A stretch of DNA of 56,956 nt, taken from a virus. Location of the stretch: positions 1-56,956 of the IMG/VR virus record IMGVR_UViG_3300036791_000660, one strand, 5' to 3'. Of the stretch, positions 40,015-47,908 are shown piece after piece. Made by a program: the position numbers and the translations under genes. The notes beneath the pieces are model-generated. The model was given only the letters and a program-made list of their open reading frames with translations. It was not told where the DNA came from and searched no databases. How positions within the stretch are numbered: position 1 is the first letter of the stretch; each line of letters starts with the position of its first letter.

Positions 40015-40107
40015 CCATCCTCCCTTGCCGTGCCTCGACATGCCTCAACACGACACGCCCTGCATTGCAGCGCCTTGCCACGTCGCGCCATGTCTGATGC
40101 CAGAGAC
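40015..40107. repeat. GGCAN-type pentamer tract, late copy 2 (inverted)
   Basis: Units run as GGCAC/GGCAA/GGCAT on the minus strand, opposite to the other tracts. It lies between the tail chaperone gene and the tape measure gene. It contains no gene. Confidence 0.7.
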
Positions 40108-40114
40108 CGCATTG

Positions 40115-40127
40115 GACAGGAGGTGTC
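40115..40127. promoter_or_regulatory. GACA-N5-TGTC dyad beside the inverted pentamer tract
   Basis: GACA-GGAGG-TGTC at 40115-40127, adjoining the tract, on the side opposite to that in the other late copies. It is thus in the same relative order if the whole unit is flipped. Confidence 0.5.
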
Positions 40128-40136
40128 AATCATGGC

Positions 40137-40831
40137 CTACCCCCGACGTAGCAGTGCCACGAGATGGCGGTGCCGGTAGTCGTGCGCGGTGCGCCACTCG
40201 AACTCGGGCGTGCGGTCGGCGAACACGTCCACGAAGCCCTCGGTGACGATCCAGTCTAAACAGGAATGGAAGACGGATTCGCCGTCTCGCCAATACTCAC
40301 GGCCGGCGTCGATGTCGGCAAAGAACTGCGGTAGTCCGTACAGGTGGAGGAGGTGATCCGCGAACCGGACGCCGCGAACAGCGGGTAGATCATGTCCCGG
40401 CGCTCCGAGGGCGTGTGCGCCCACGAAGCTCCCGTAAAAAAAACCAGTTGGTTCCTGATGTTCTGCGCGTCGTCGTCGTTGATCAGCTTGTCGCTGATCG
40501 ACTTCTCGAAGGGCAGCATCTGCCAGCCGCCGCTGCCATCCGGGGCAAGGACGTTGGTCAGTCGCCAGATTTCGGCAAGGAGGTGTTGCTCGACGTTCGG
40601 GCGGTTCATCTTGGCCGCCGCGTCTTGCAGCATCAGGAGGCCCACGCGGGGCATCATGAAGGGGGCGATGCCTTCCTCGTACATGGCCGACATCATGCGG
40701 CTCAGCACGAGGAAGTTCGCCTCGTAAATCTCGCGCCTGACCGGCGTCGAGTGGACGAAGATGTCTTGGCCTTTTTCGTCCGTCACCGTGAAGACGATGT
40801 TCAGCTTGCGGTCGATCTGCGGGTCTGCCAT
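40137..40831 (-). CDS. Tail assembly chaperone frameshift product (gpGT-like)
   Basis: Predicted product of a -1 frameshift on T8 (40443-40436): 132 residues of the upstream frame joined to 99 residues of the downstream frame, ending at 40137. The downstream part looks like real protein (HLLHLYGLPQFFADIDAGRE; DRTPEFEWRTAHDYRH) and has no good start of its own. In many phages gpG and gpGT chaperone the tape measure, and this pair lies exactly between tail tube and tape measure. Confidence 0.75.
40256..40831 (-). CDS. Tail assembly chaperone (gpG-like), unshifted product
   Basis: A 191-residue product of the zero frame. It starts KLNIVFTVTDEKGQDIFVHS, like many small tail chaperones. The segment after the slippery site (residues 133-191) is Ser/Thr/Pro-rich and of lower quality than the -1 frame. 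The usual translation product would be this form, with a minority shifting. Confidence 0.75.
   Translation of the reverse strand: MADPQIDRKLNIVFTVTDEKGQDIFVHSTPVRREIYEANFLVLSRMMSAMYEEGIAPFMMPRVGLLMLQDAAAKMNRPNVEQHLLAEIWRLTNVLAPDGSGGWQMLPFEKSISDKLINDDDAQNIRNQLVFFTGASWAHTPSERRDMIYPLFAASGSRITSSTCTDYRSSLPTSTPAVSIGETANPSSIPV
40436..40443 (-). other. Slippery T8 site for -1 frameshift
   Basis: Zero-frame codons are GTT TTT TTT ACG. The heptamer T TTT TTT lets both tRNAs re-pair after a one-base slip back. The -1 frame then reads TAC GGG AGC and stays open to 40137. Confidence 0.75.
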
Positions 40832-40852
40832 GGGGTCTGCCTTTCTGTCTAT

Positions 40853-40868
40853 GCCCTCATTTGAGGGC
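40853..40868 (-). promoter_or_regulatory. CCCT-N6-AGGG dyad in the tail chaperone leader
   Basis: GCCCTCATTTGAGGGC is a perfect palindrome 22-37 nt before the ATG at 40831, and could also form a hairpin with a 4-nt loop. An ACCTAA...TTAGGT dyad lies next to it (40872-40893, overlapping the tail tube stop). Confidence 0.55.
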
Positions 40869-40887
40869 GTACCTAACTAGAGTCTAA

Positions 40888-41340
40888 TTAGGTCTCCCAC
40901 AGGAGCGAGTTGATCAGGACGTAGCCGCGCATCGAGACGCGGAAGCCGGCATCGGTGCCGGAGAACGCCTGCTCGGCGACGTTCTCGATGGCGCAGTTGA
41001 TCAGTTGGTAGATGCCGATGCCGGGCGAGTTGAGCGGCACGTCGGGGTGAACCTGCCCGTCGCCGATCATCGCATCGCTCTCCATCTTGGCCTTGTAGAG
41101 TTGGGCAAGCTGCTGGGTCTTCAGCAGCGCCATCGTCATGGTGAACATCTGGTAGGGCTCGGGGCTGGTGACCGCGCCGGTCATCGACGGCAGGAACACC
41201 GTGGTGCCGCCGTCGAGCGCGAGCCGGATGCCTTCGGCCCCCAGATAGGACGCCGTGACGTTAAGGTCGGGGAAGTCGGGCCAGATGACCGACGCCCGCA
41301 GCCGGTTCAGCGAGCCTTGCGCAACAAGCGGATTCGCCAT
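40888..41340 (-). CDS. Tail tube protein
   Basis: A 150-residue protein, the typical size of contractile tail tube subunits, placed between sheath and chaperones. It is beta-rich (RLRASVIWPDFPDLNVTASY; GTTVFLPSMTG), with a helix around TMALLKTQQLAQLYKAK. Identity follows from position, size and fold pattern. Confidence 0.7.
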   Translation of the reverse strand: MANPLVAQGSLNRLRASVIWPDFPDLNVTASYLGAEGIRLALDGGTTVFLPSMTGAVTSPEPYQMFTMTMALLKTQQLAQLYKAKMESDAMIGDGQVHPDVPLNSPGIGIYQLINCAIENVAEQAFSGTDAGFRVSMRGYVLINSLLWET

Positions 41341-41358
41341 GTCTGTCTCCCTTCAGCC

Positions 41359-43008
41359 CTACGCCGCCGCGACGAAGTCGGTGACGTTGATGTGAAAGAT
41401 GATGTGCTCGAAGCCCCGCGCCGGCGTGTAGACCATGGTCAGCCCGCCGTACTTGCCGATCTTGTAGTCGCCGGGGTTCTTCGACAGGTACGAGGTGAAG
41501 GGGTCGGCATCGACCGCCACCTGCCCGGCGTAGAGGCCCTTGTTCACGTTGATGATGAACTGGTCCTCGGGCAGCGTGAGCGGGATCACCCGGCCGATGG
41601 CGAGGCCGACCGAGATCGCGGTGGCCCCGGTCGAGGCGGCGACCGCCAGCAGGCGGTTGATGCCGTCCTGATTGTAGTAGAGCGGGTTCACCGTGGTGTT
41701 GCTGCCATTGATGATGGCGTTGCTGATGTTCAGGTCGATGTTGATCTGCATCCAATCGACGGAATACCAGTAGTTGAACGGCCGGGCGTCCAGCGTGTGG
41801 CCGAACTTCAGGATGTTGTCGCTGATGCCGCCCTCGGCGCCGAAGCCGACGATGTTGATGCTGGCCGCCTCCAGTGCGTCCATCACCGCTTGGTTGCCCG
41901 GTGACGGGAACGTCGTGACGCCGAACAGGAACGAGTAGCTGTAGGGCGGCACGCGGCTCGTGGAGGACGGGCTGTAGTTCAGCGTCACCCACCACGCGGC
42001 GGCCATCGAGAACTCGGTCGGCGGCACGCCGGCTGACGGATAGACCTGCTGTTGCAGGAAGCCCAGCGTGGTCTCTGCCCCCGGATTGGCGTCGAGCGCG
42101 TAGACCAGCGCCGTGCCGGTGGTGCCGGGTTGGGCGACGAAGGTGCCGTTGTAGGCCGCCGGCACCATGCCGATCACGGTGAAGGTCTGGCCGGGCTTGA
42201 CGGTGTGGTTGGTGGTGGTCTGCAGCGTGACCAGTCCGGCCGACCACGCGGCGCTGACGATGGCGTTGCGCGGCCACGCGCCGTAGCTCGGGGCCTCGAT
42301 CAGGGCGACCACGTCCTTCATCAGCGGCGTGTACGCGGTGTAGCTGCCGAGCGTGGTGGTGACGAAGAAGTAGGTCTTGCCGGTCGGGCTCTCGAACTGG
42401 GCGATCAGCGACAGGAACTCCGGCACCCCGTCCCATTCGCGCGGCACGAGGTAGCTGTAGAACATCTGCGCGTTGTCGTTCATGAACTGCTGGAGGTTGG
42501 CGACGCCCTGCGCCGGCGTGCCAGCCCCCAGTTCGAGCACGTAGCAGCCCTGCTGGAAGCCCTGCGCGAAGAACGTGTTCACCATCGCCTGAAGCTCGCC
42601 GGCGGCCGGCGACGTGAAGGTGCCGACTGTCGTCACCGTGCCCGGATTGGTGGCGAGGTAGTAGGTGAAGGACGAGGCACCGCTGGCCTGTGCCATGAAC
42701 TGGCCGTTGTACTGGGCCGGCACGACGCCCGCGATGGTCACCGGGAACAGGTCGCCGATCTCTGCGCCATGCGGCAGCGTGGTGTTGACCGTCACCTGCC
42801 CGCCATAGGCGGCGCTCCAAGCGAGCGAGGCCATGGCGGCCGGTGGCGCGATGATGTTGGTGAGGTCGGACGGCTGCTGAAGCAGCGTCGTGGAGCCGAC
42901 CGGCAGGACGGTGCCGCCTTGGCTCAGCATCGCTCCCATCTTCTGGAGCGTGTTGGGCGTCGGGGCCTGCGTCTGCGTGACATCGACAAGGACAATGGGA
43001 TTCGCCAT
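41359..43008 (-). CDS. Tail sheath protein with two Ig-like modules
   Basis: A 549-residue protein. The N-terminal part and the C-terminal domain (PEDQFIINVNKGLYAGQVAV; GFEHIIFHINVTDF) fit contractile tail sheaths, which end in a strand that links neighbouring subunits. Two Ig-like modules at about 61-131 and 251-318 (AYNGTFVAQ; DANPGAETTLGF) are inserted and should decorate the outer surface. It is followed by the tail tube gene. Confidence 0.75.
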   Translation of the reverse strand: MANPIVLVDVTQTQAPTPNTLQKMGAMLSQGGTVLPVGSTTLLQQPSDLTNIIAPPAAMASLAWSAAYGGQVTVNTTLPHGAEIGDLFPVTIAGVVPAQYNGQFMAQASGASSFTYYLATNPGTVTTVGTFTSPAAGELQAMVNTFFAQGFQQGCYVLELGAGTPAQGVANLQQFMNDNAQMFYSYLVPREWDGVPEFLSLIAQFESPTGKTYFFVTTTLGSYTAYTPLMKDVVALIEAPSYGAWPRNAIVSAAWSAGLVTLQTTTNHTVKPGQTFTVIGMVPAAYNGTFVAQPGTTGTALVYALDANPGAETTLGFLQQQVYPSAGVPPTEFSMAAAWWVTLNYSPSSTSRVPPYSYSFLFGVTTFPSPGNQAVMDALEAASINIVGFGAEGGISDNILKFGHTLDARPFNYWYSVDWMQINIDLNISNAIINGSNTTVNPLYYNQDGINRLLAVAASTGATAISVGLAIGRVIPLTLPEDQFIINVNKGLYAGQVAVDADPFTSYLSKNPGDYKIGKYGGLTMVYTPARGFEHIIFHINVTDFVAAA

Positions 43009-43027
43009 GGAGGAGGTCTCCTGTCGA

Positions 43028-43309
43028 TCACGAGAAGACGACGTTGTAACTGCCCGTCAGCGGTGCCTTGACCGAGATGCCGACCGACGCCGAGGAGTTG
43101 AGCGGCAGCAACTGCCCGGCCACCATGGTGGCGGGGAAGCCCGCGATGGCGAGACCCGCGCCGCCGGTCGTGACATCGTTGATCAGGTCGATGGTGCCCG
43201 GCGTCAGGCAGAGCACGCTGACGACGGTGCCGGGCTTGGCCTTCAGCACCTGCACCGTGTTGAGGCCGCGCTTGATGCCGGCGGTCAGGAACATCTGGTT
43301 CTGCGGCAT
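43028..43309 (-). CDS. Small structural protein next to sheath
   Basis: A 93-residue all-beta protein (VQVLKAKPGTVVSVLCLTPG; SASVGISVKAPLTGSYNVVF). Size and position before the sheath suggest a tail terminator or virion decoration protein. No family is recognised. Confidence 0.5.
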   Translation of the reverse strand: MPQNQMFLTAGIKRGLNTVQVLKAKPGTVVSVLCLTPGTIDLINDVTTGGAGLAIAGFPATMVAGQLLPLNSSASVGISVKAPLTGSYNVVFS

Positions 43310-43327
43310 GGCTTCGTTCTCCTGCTT

Positions 43328-44389
43328 TTAAGGAACGGGGATGGGCACCTGTTCGAGGAAGGTGTCCTGCGCGTAGACCTTCGCGAACGCCTCGGTGATC
43401 AGTTGCCGGGCGATCTGGCGCATGGCGAACTGGTTGTAGGACACGTCGAGGATGATGTGCTTGCGCTCGGCGAGAACCAGCATCTCGGTCTGGAACTTCT
43501 TGTCGTCGCGGATCACGCCCATGACCCCCGCGATGCCGAACAGTTCGGTGTCGAGCGTGTACTGGTAGAGCGCGGCGAGGAAGTCCTGCGCCATCCGGTT
43601 GGTCGCCCCGTAGAGCGTGATGGTGACGCGATCCTGCGCAAGCTGGAGCGACGACATCGTGTCATCGAACGCCGGGGCCATCTGGAGGGCGACCGTCGAG
43701 TCGGGCTCGATGTGCACCGTGCCGAACGGCGGGCGCAGGTTCAGCCCGGACAGGAACGACGGGTAGAGCGTGATCGACGGGAACGGGATCAGCACCGGAT
43801 AGAGCGGCGCATAGCGGTTGATGGCGAGGAACGCCGGCAGCGAGTTCGAGACGATCAGCGCGTCCACGTCGAAGCCCGACGGGTCGTCAATGATCTGCGA
43901 CTCCATGTCGGCGTTGATCGCCTGTCCGACATAGTGGTGCAGGTTCGACTGCTGGAAGTAGCTGCCGCGCGCCGAGAAGGCGAAGCGGATGCCGTCGAAG
44001 GCGCCGATGTAAAGCTGGTTCGGGCTGATGACGTTGAAGTCTTGGATCGGGTCCTCGGCCGAGAAGATCACCCGGTTGGTCGCGTAGTTCTCGTCCAAGG
44101 TCTGGTGCAGGTCGGTGATGTAGTGCACCGCGCCCATGATGGTCTTGGTCGGCGCCGGCACCGTGACCGAGGCCGCCTGATTGAGCGCGAACGTGTTGAG
44201 CGGCCCGCCCTTGCCGAGCACCGCGCCCATGTTGACGGTCGCGGCCTTGATCCAGAACACGAAGCCGTCGGCCGGCAGCACGAGCCGATTGTAGAGCGTA
44301 AAAACAATCTCCTGATCGAGGTCGAGCGTGTCGAGGCCGGCTTTGAGCGCATTGCCCATCGCTGTTCGGATGCCGTCGTCAATCGCCAC
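43328..44389 (-). CDS. Neck or tail-associated structural protein
   Basis: A 353-residue protein of unknown family. GPLNTFALN (62-70) recurs twice in the baseplate protein at 31739. The remainder is alpha/beta (ITDLHQTLDENYATNRVIFS; LQLAQDRVTITLYGATNRMA). Its place between neck genes and the sheath points to the neck or tail connector. Confidence 0.5.
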   Translation of the reverse strand: MAIDDGIRTAMGNALKAGLDTLDLDQEIVFTLYNRLVLPADGFVFWIKAATVNMGAVLGKGGPLNTFALNQAASVTVPAPTKTIMGAVHYITDLHQTLDENYATNRVIFSAEDPIQDFNVISPNQLYIGAFDGIRFAFSARGSYFQQSNLHHYVGQAINADMESQIIDDPSGFDVDALIVSNSLPAFLAINRYAPLYPVLIPFPSITLYPSFLSGLNLRPPFGTVHIEPDSTVALQMAPAFDDTMSSLQLAQDRVTITLYGATNRMAQDFLAALYQYTLDTELFGIAGVMGVIRDDKKFQTEMLVLAERKHIILDVSYNQFAMRQIARQLITEAFAKVYAQDTFLEQVPIPVP

Positions 44390-44390
44390 G

Positions 44391-44723
44391 TCAGACCTGC
44401 ACCTTCCAGCCGTAGGCCGCCAAGTAGGCCGCCGTGTAGGCGATGCGATGGCCCTGCATGGGCGAGATCGGTGCCCACTGCTTGCTCGCCTTTTCCCAGC
44501 GCATCAACTTGCGCTCGTCGCCGCCCGGCGTGATCAGCCACATCATCGCGCCGTCCTCGGTGCCCTCGGGCGGCAGGCACTTGCTCTCCGGGTTGATCGT
44601 CACGGTCGGCATGGGCAGCGCGCCCGCGCGAATGTGGCCAACTCCCGGCACAAACATATGCTCGGTCTTGGCGGCCATCGCCTGCGCGTGCGGGCTCAGG
44701 ATTCGCGAGAGGTCAGGCATCAC
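44391..44723 (-). CDS. Hypothetical structural-block protein
   Basis: A 110-residue protein. Its C-terminus has MMWLITPGGDERKLMRWEKA and HRIAYTAAYLAAYGW. It is the first gene after a pentamer tract. No family is recognised. Confidence 0.5.
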   Translation of the reverse strand: MMPDLSRILSPHAQAMAAKTEHMFVPGVGHIRAGALPMPTVTINPESKCLPPEGTEDGAMMWLITPGGDERKLMRWEKASKQWAPISPMQGHRIAYTAAYLAAYGWKVQV

Positions 44724-44734
44724 TGCACCTCATT

Positions 44735-44747
44735 GACAAATGTTGGC
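44735..44747 (-). promoter_or_regulatory. GACA-N5-TGGC dyad (imperfect)
   Basis: GACA-AATGT-TGGC on the plus strand. On the minus strand CATTTGTCAAT is identical to that at 49.5 kb. It sits 12 nt before the ATG at 44723 and adjoins the pentamer tract. Confidence 0.45.
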
Positions 44748-44752
44748 GGATG

Positions 44753-44892
44753 CGGTCAGTCGTCGGCAGCCACGGCCAGTCGCGGGATGGCAAGGCCTGT
44801 CACGGCAGCGCTAGGCAGCGCCCGTCGTGGCTCGCCACGGCAAGGCGAGTCGGGGAAGGCACGGCACGGGGAGGGACGGCTCAGCGATGGGC
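44753..44892. repeat. GGCAN-type pentamer tract, late copy 3
   Basis: Units such as ggcaa, ggcac and cgcca on the plus strand over about 140 nt between two late genes. It contains no gene. Confidence 0.7.
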
Positions 44893-44899
44893 CGTCCCT

Positions 44900-45406
44900 T
44901 CAGTCCACCCAAGCCCGAAAAGAACTCAAATACAAACCAGTATCGACAAAACTCGGACGCCGGCCGCGCTTGGCGTAGGGATGGGCGAAGCGGTGCGACA
45001 CGCCGTGCAGCGCCGCCATCGTCGGCGTGCCTGCGATACCAACGCGCTCGACTTCGCCCTCGCTGATGAATTTGTCGAACGCGACCTTGACCTTGTCCAA
45101 GTCGGTGTCGGTGAGTTTCATGGGCTCGTCGTCACTGCCCTGCTCACCCCGCGCACCGCGCATCATCAGAGTCTCGATCTTGCCCGCCATGGCGTCGGCC
45201 ATCGCCGTGTCGATGTCGCCGACATGCACCTCGAAGAACTTTTCCATGATGCCGTAGCGGTGTTCCAAGATTCGCGCGACATCGAATGTGGTGCGCGAGC
45301 CGATCTGGGCGCGCTTGCGGCGGCGGCCCTTGCCCTTGCGGCCGACAAGGGCCGGCCCGGCGGTGCGATAGGGCTGATCGACAACACCGAGATGCAGGAC
45401 GGTCAT
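44900..45406 (-). CDS. Neck/tail completion-type protein
   Basis: A 168-residue protein. It has a basic N-terminal half (VGRKGKGRRRKRAQIGSRT) and a C-terminal AKRGRRPSFVDTGLYLSSF, with the DTG-L--S pattern seen in HK97 gp10-like and virion-morphogenesis proteins. Position between head-connector and tail genes agrees. Confidence 0.5.
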   Translation of the reverse strand: MTVLHLGVVDQPYRTAGPALVGRKGKGRRRKRAQIGSRTTFDVARILEHRYGIMEKFFEVHVGDIDTAMADAMAGKIETLMMRGARGEQGSDDEPMKLTDTDLDKVKVAFDKFISEGEVERVGIAGTPTMAALHGVSHRFAHPYAKRGRRPSFVDTGLYLSSFRAWVD

Positions 45407-45612
45407 CGGCCTTCCTCCTGCTCCGCCAGATGGAAGCGCTGCAGCACCTGCGCCAGCTTGATGCCGTCATCTGTCTTGAGGAAGCGCACGATCTCGACCT
45501 GTGGCACGCCGGTGTCGAGCTTGATCGTCACCGAGCGCACGCCCGCGATGTCGATGTCGAGGGCGCGGCAGATGTCGCCGACGATCTTCAGGCGATTGTA
45601 GGATTCGGTCAT
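45403..45612 (-). CDS. Small hypothetical protein
   Basis: A 69-residue protein (LKIVGDICRALDIDIAGVRS; VPQVEIVRFLKTDDG) with a helix and strands, overlapping genes on both sides by ATGA. No family is recognised. Confidence 0.5.
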   Translation of the reverse strand: MTESYNRLKIVGDICRALDIDIAGVRSVTIKLDTGVPQVEIVRFLKTDDGIKLAQVLQRFHLAEQEEGR

Positions 45613-46139
45613 GCCGTGAGGTCCCAGATGGTCGGGCCGTAGGCCATCGCCAGCGTGATGTAGTCGCGACCCCATGGCGTCTTCATCATCTGGAGGTCGC
45701 CCGGCGTCATGGTCTTGGCCCAGTCGGGGATCAGGAAGCCGACCGAGCTTCCCTGATCCGAGGTGGACTGCACGAAGCCCGGCGTGAACGAGTTGAGCCC
45801 GTAGCTGGCGCGCAGGTCCTTCCAGTAGGTGTTGAGCGGCGGCGTCAGCGTCGCATCGTCGGCCGCGTAGTTGACCAGCCGGTCGCCGGCGAAGTTGTAG
45901 ATCGCCCACGCGATGTACGAGGGCGGCTGCGGGAAGAAGCTGGCGTAGGGCGTGGCCGACGGGGCCGCGCCCAGAAGCTGCGGCGCGCCGACCACGCCCA
46001 GCACCTCGTTGACGATCAATTCGGCCGCGTCGAGCGTCAGCGGGATGATGTTGGCGGTGTCCGGCAACACCGACGCCGGCACCATCATCACGTCGCGGAT
46101 GAAGGTCAGCCAGTCGGTGAGGTTGGCGTCGGCCGCCAT
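45609..46139 (-). CDS. Head-tail connector-type protein
   Basis: A 176-residue protein. It has a helical N-terminus (LTDWLTFIRDVMMVPASVLP) and AWAIYNFAGDRLVNYAADDA in the middle. Its place two genes after the capsid suggests an adaptor or connector. No family is firmly recognised. Confidence 0.5.
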   Translation of the reverse strand: MAADANLTDWLTFIRDVMMVPASVLPDTANIIPLTLDAAELIVNEVLGVVGAPQLLGAAPSATPYASFFPQPPSYIAWAIYNFAGDRLVNYAADDATLTPPLNTYWKDLRASYGLNSFTPGFVQSTSDQGSSVGFLIPDWAKTMTPGDLQMMKTPWGRDYITLAMAYGPTIWDLTA

Positions 46140-46140
46140 G

Positions 46141-46644
46141 TCACTCTGCCGTGCCGGTGTCGTCGCGAACCTTCATGCGGAAGCCCTCGGCGAGGCCCTG
46201 CTGGCCGCCGCGATCCATCGTGCCGGCCTTCTCCTCCTCGACCGAGAGCGCCACGTTGTCGGCCGCGTTGGGCGAGAAGTTGCGCATGCCGTGGCTGGCG
46301 GCGATGGCCGCTTCCTTCCTGATCGTGGCGCCGCGCTCGTGCAGGATGCGGGCGTTCAGTTCGATGATGCGCAGCATGGTGTCGTGCGCCACCGGCTTGT
46401 CGATGCTGTAGAGCATCGGCACCATGCCCTCGGCCGCGTAGTGCGCCGCGTCGCTCGCCTTGCGGCTGCCGTAGGTCTCGCACTGCGCGATCAGCGAGTC
46501 GATCTGAAGCTGGTTCAGTTCTCCCGCGATGCGCGCCTGCCGGCCCACGTCGATGTGCTGCACGGCGTGGCCGCCCAAGCGCTCGGGCAGCCGGTAATTG
46601 AACGTCTGCACCTGCGAGGTGCAGTTGGCGAGATAGAACTTCAT
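46141..46644 (-). CDS. Virion-block protein following the capsid genes
   Basis: A 167-residue protein starting MKFYLANCTSQVQTFNYRLP, a beta-rich opening, with a helical C-terminal half (MLRIIELNARILHERGATIR). The longer reading frame that extends upstream is a shadow of the capsid gene. Overlap with the previous stop supports this start. No family is recognised. Confidence 0.55.
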   Translation of the reverse strand: MKFYLANCTSQVQTFNYRLPERLGGHAVQHIDVGRQARIAGELNQLQIDSLIAQCETYGSRKASDAAHYAAEGMVPMLYSIDKPVAHDTMLRIIELNARILHERGATIRKEAAIAASHGMRNFSPNAADNVALSVEEEKAGTMDRGGQQGLAEGFRMKVRDDTGTAE

Positions 46645-46865
46645 CGGTGGTCTCCCTTCCTGTCTGCGCCGTTGACGAAGAAAGTCTCGATGGTCTTGCC
46701 GTCGGCGTTCAGGATGTAGGCGTTGGCCTCCAAGGTGAACGTCTTGGCGTGCAGTGTGCCGGCGTCGCACACCGCCACCGCTTCCGGGTGCCGACGGAAC
46801 GTGACGTGGCCGGCTTCGACCATGTCGAAGCCCTTCCCGCCCCGTTCCATCAGCTTCAGGAACAC
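46641..46865 (-). CDS. Small protein after the major capsid gene
   Basis: A 74-residue protein. The start is GTG 46865 or ATG slightly downstream. It is beta-rich (GHVTFRRHPEAVAVCDAGTL; LEANAYILNADG). It may be a small capsid decoration protein, from position only. Confidence 0.5.
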   Translation of the reverse strand: MFLKLMERGGKGFDMVEAGHVTFRRHPEAVAVCDAGTLHAKTFTLEANAYILNADGKTIETFFVNGADRKGDHR

Positions 46866-46871
46866 GGAACC

Positions 46872-47894
46872 CTACTGGTACTGCGCCGAGAGGATGGTGA
46901 TCGCCTCCGGGCGGATGCCCCAACCGGAAGTGATGCGCCACTCGCTCAGCACGTCGGTCGCCCCGCCGGCCAGCGGCGAGGTGATCTCCTTGGGAGCCGC
47001 CATGTCGCAGTACATCGCAAGGCAGGCATTGTTGCCCGGCGACAGCTTGGCGAACTCGTTGGTGTTGATGCCGTCCTCGGTCGGCTTCTCGACCTCCGGC
47101 ATGGTGATGATGATGGCGTCGTTGCCGCCGGCACCCTTGCCGATCAGCGTGTCGTCGTAGGTCCACAGCAGCGTGTCGCCGTTCATCATCGCCACTTCCT
47201 TGACGACGCCGGCCGTGGTGGTCGAGCCCGCGCCCTGACGCTGGTACTGCGTCAGTTGCACGATGCCGGGGTACTCGAACTGTTCGAGGTCCCGCTGCGG
47301 GCCGCAGATGGTGAACTTGCGCCCGACGCCCAACTGGTTGGTGCGGGTCTTGATCGCACCGAGAAGCTGGAGCAGCAGGAACGCCATCTGGCCGTTGTCG
47401 TAGGTGACGATGGTCGTGTTGCCGTTGGAGTCGGGCGGCAGGTTGACCGCCGTCGCGCCGGCCGCGTTCAGGATGCCCTCGCCCTGCGCCGGGTTCATGC
47501 CGTACAGCAGCGCGTTGCGGGCAAGCTGGAAGTGACCTTGGCGCATGCCGAGCCGGTAGGCTTCCGGCAGGCCGATGCCCCACTGCGAGGCCGCCGCCTC
47601 GTCGTGGTGGTTGTAGATCGAGCGGACCTGCAACAGGTAGGTCGGGGTCGAGAACTGCCCGAGGATGATCTGCACGCCCGGCAGGCTGTTGTACGACGCC
47701 GGCCCAGCGGCCATCGTCGTACGGACATCGACCCGCTTCATGTAGACGTAGAGATCGCCCTCATCGAGCTTGTTGCGCGGCTCGCCGCCTTCGATCAGGT
47801 CGAAAGCGCCGGACGCCTGCGCATACGGCAGCAGGAGGTCGGGTTCCACCAGCGACGGGTTGACGATGGTGAAGGCTGGCGCAAGCAGTGCCAT
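46872..47894 (-). CDS. Major capsid protein (DUF2184-like)
   Basis: A 340-residue protein. LRTTMAAGPASYNSLP-like and GINTNEFAKLSPGNN segments, VRSIYNHHDEAAASQWGIGL and a C-terminal SEWRITSGWGIRPEAITIL fit the DUF2184 family, a capsid type with the HK97-like role. Position after scaffold-like and decoration genes agrees. No N-terminal prosegment is obvious. Confidence 0.7.
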   Translation of the reverse strand: MALLAPAFTIVNPSLVEPDLLLPYAQASGAFDLIEGGEPRNKLDEGDLYVYMKRVDVRTTMAAGPASYNSLPGVQIILGQFSTPTYLLQVRSIYNHHDEAAASQWGIGLPEAYRLGMRQGHFQLARNALLYGMNPAQGEGILNAAGATAVNLPPDSNGNTTIVTYDNGQMAFLLLQLLGAIKTRTNQLGVGRKFTICGPQRDLEQFEYPGIVQLTQYQRQGAGSTTTAGVVKEVAMMNGDTLLWTYDDTLIGKGAGGNDAIIITMPEVEKPTEDGINTNEFAKLSPGNNACLAMYCDMAAPKEITSPLAGGATDVLSEWRITSGWGIRPEAITILSAQYQ

Positions 47895-47908
47895 GGTTCA
47901 GTCCTCCC

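Noticed and set aside
46141-47583. 480-codon minus-strand frame
   Set aside because: Only the last 167 codons (from ATG 46644) look like protein; the upstream part is an out-of-frame shadow of the capsid gene.
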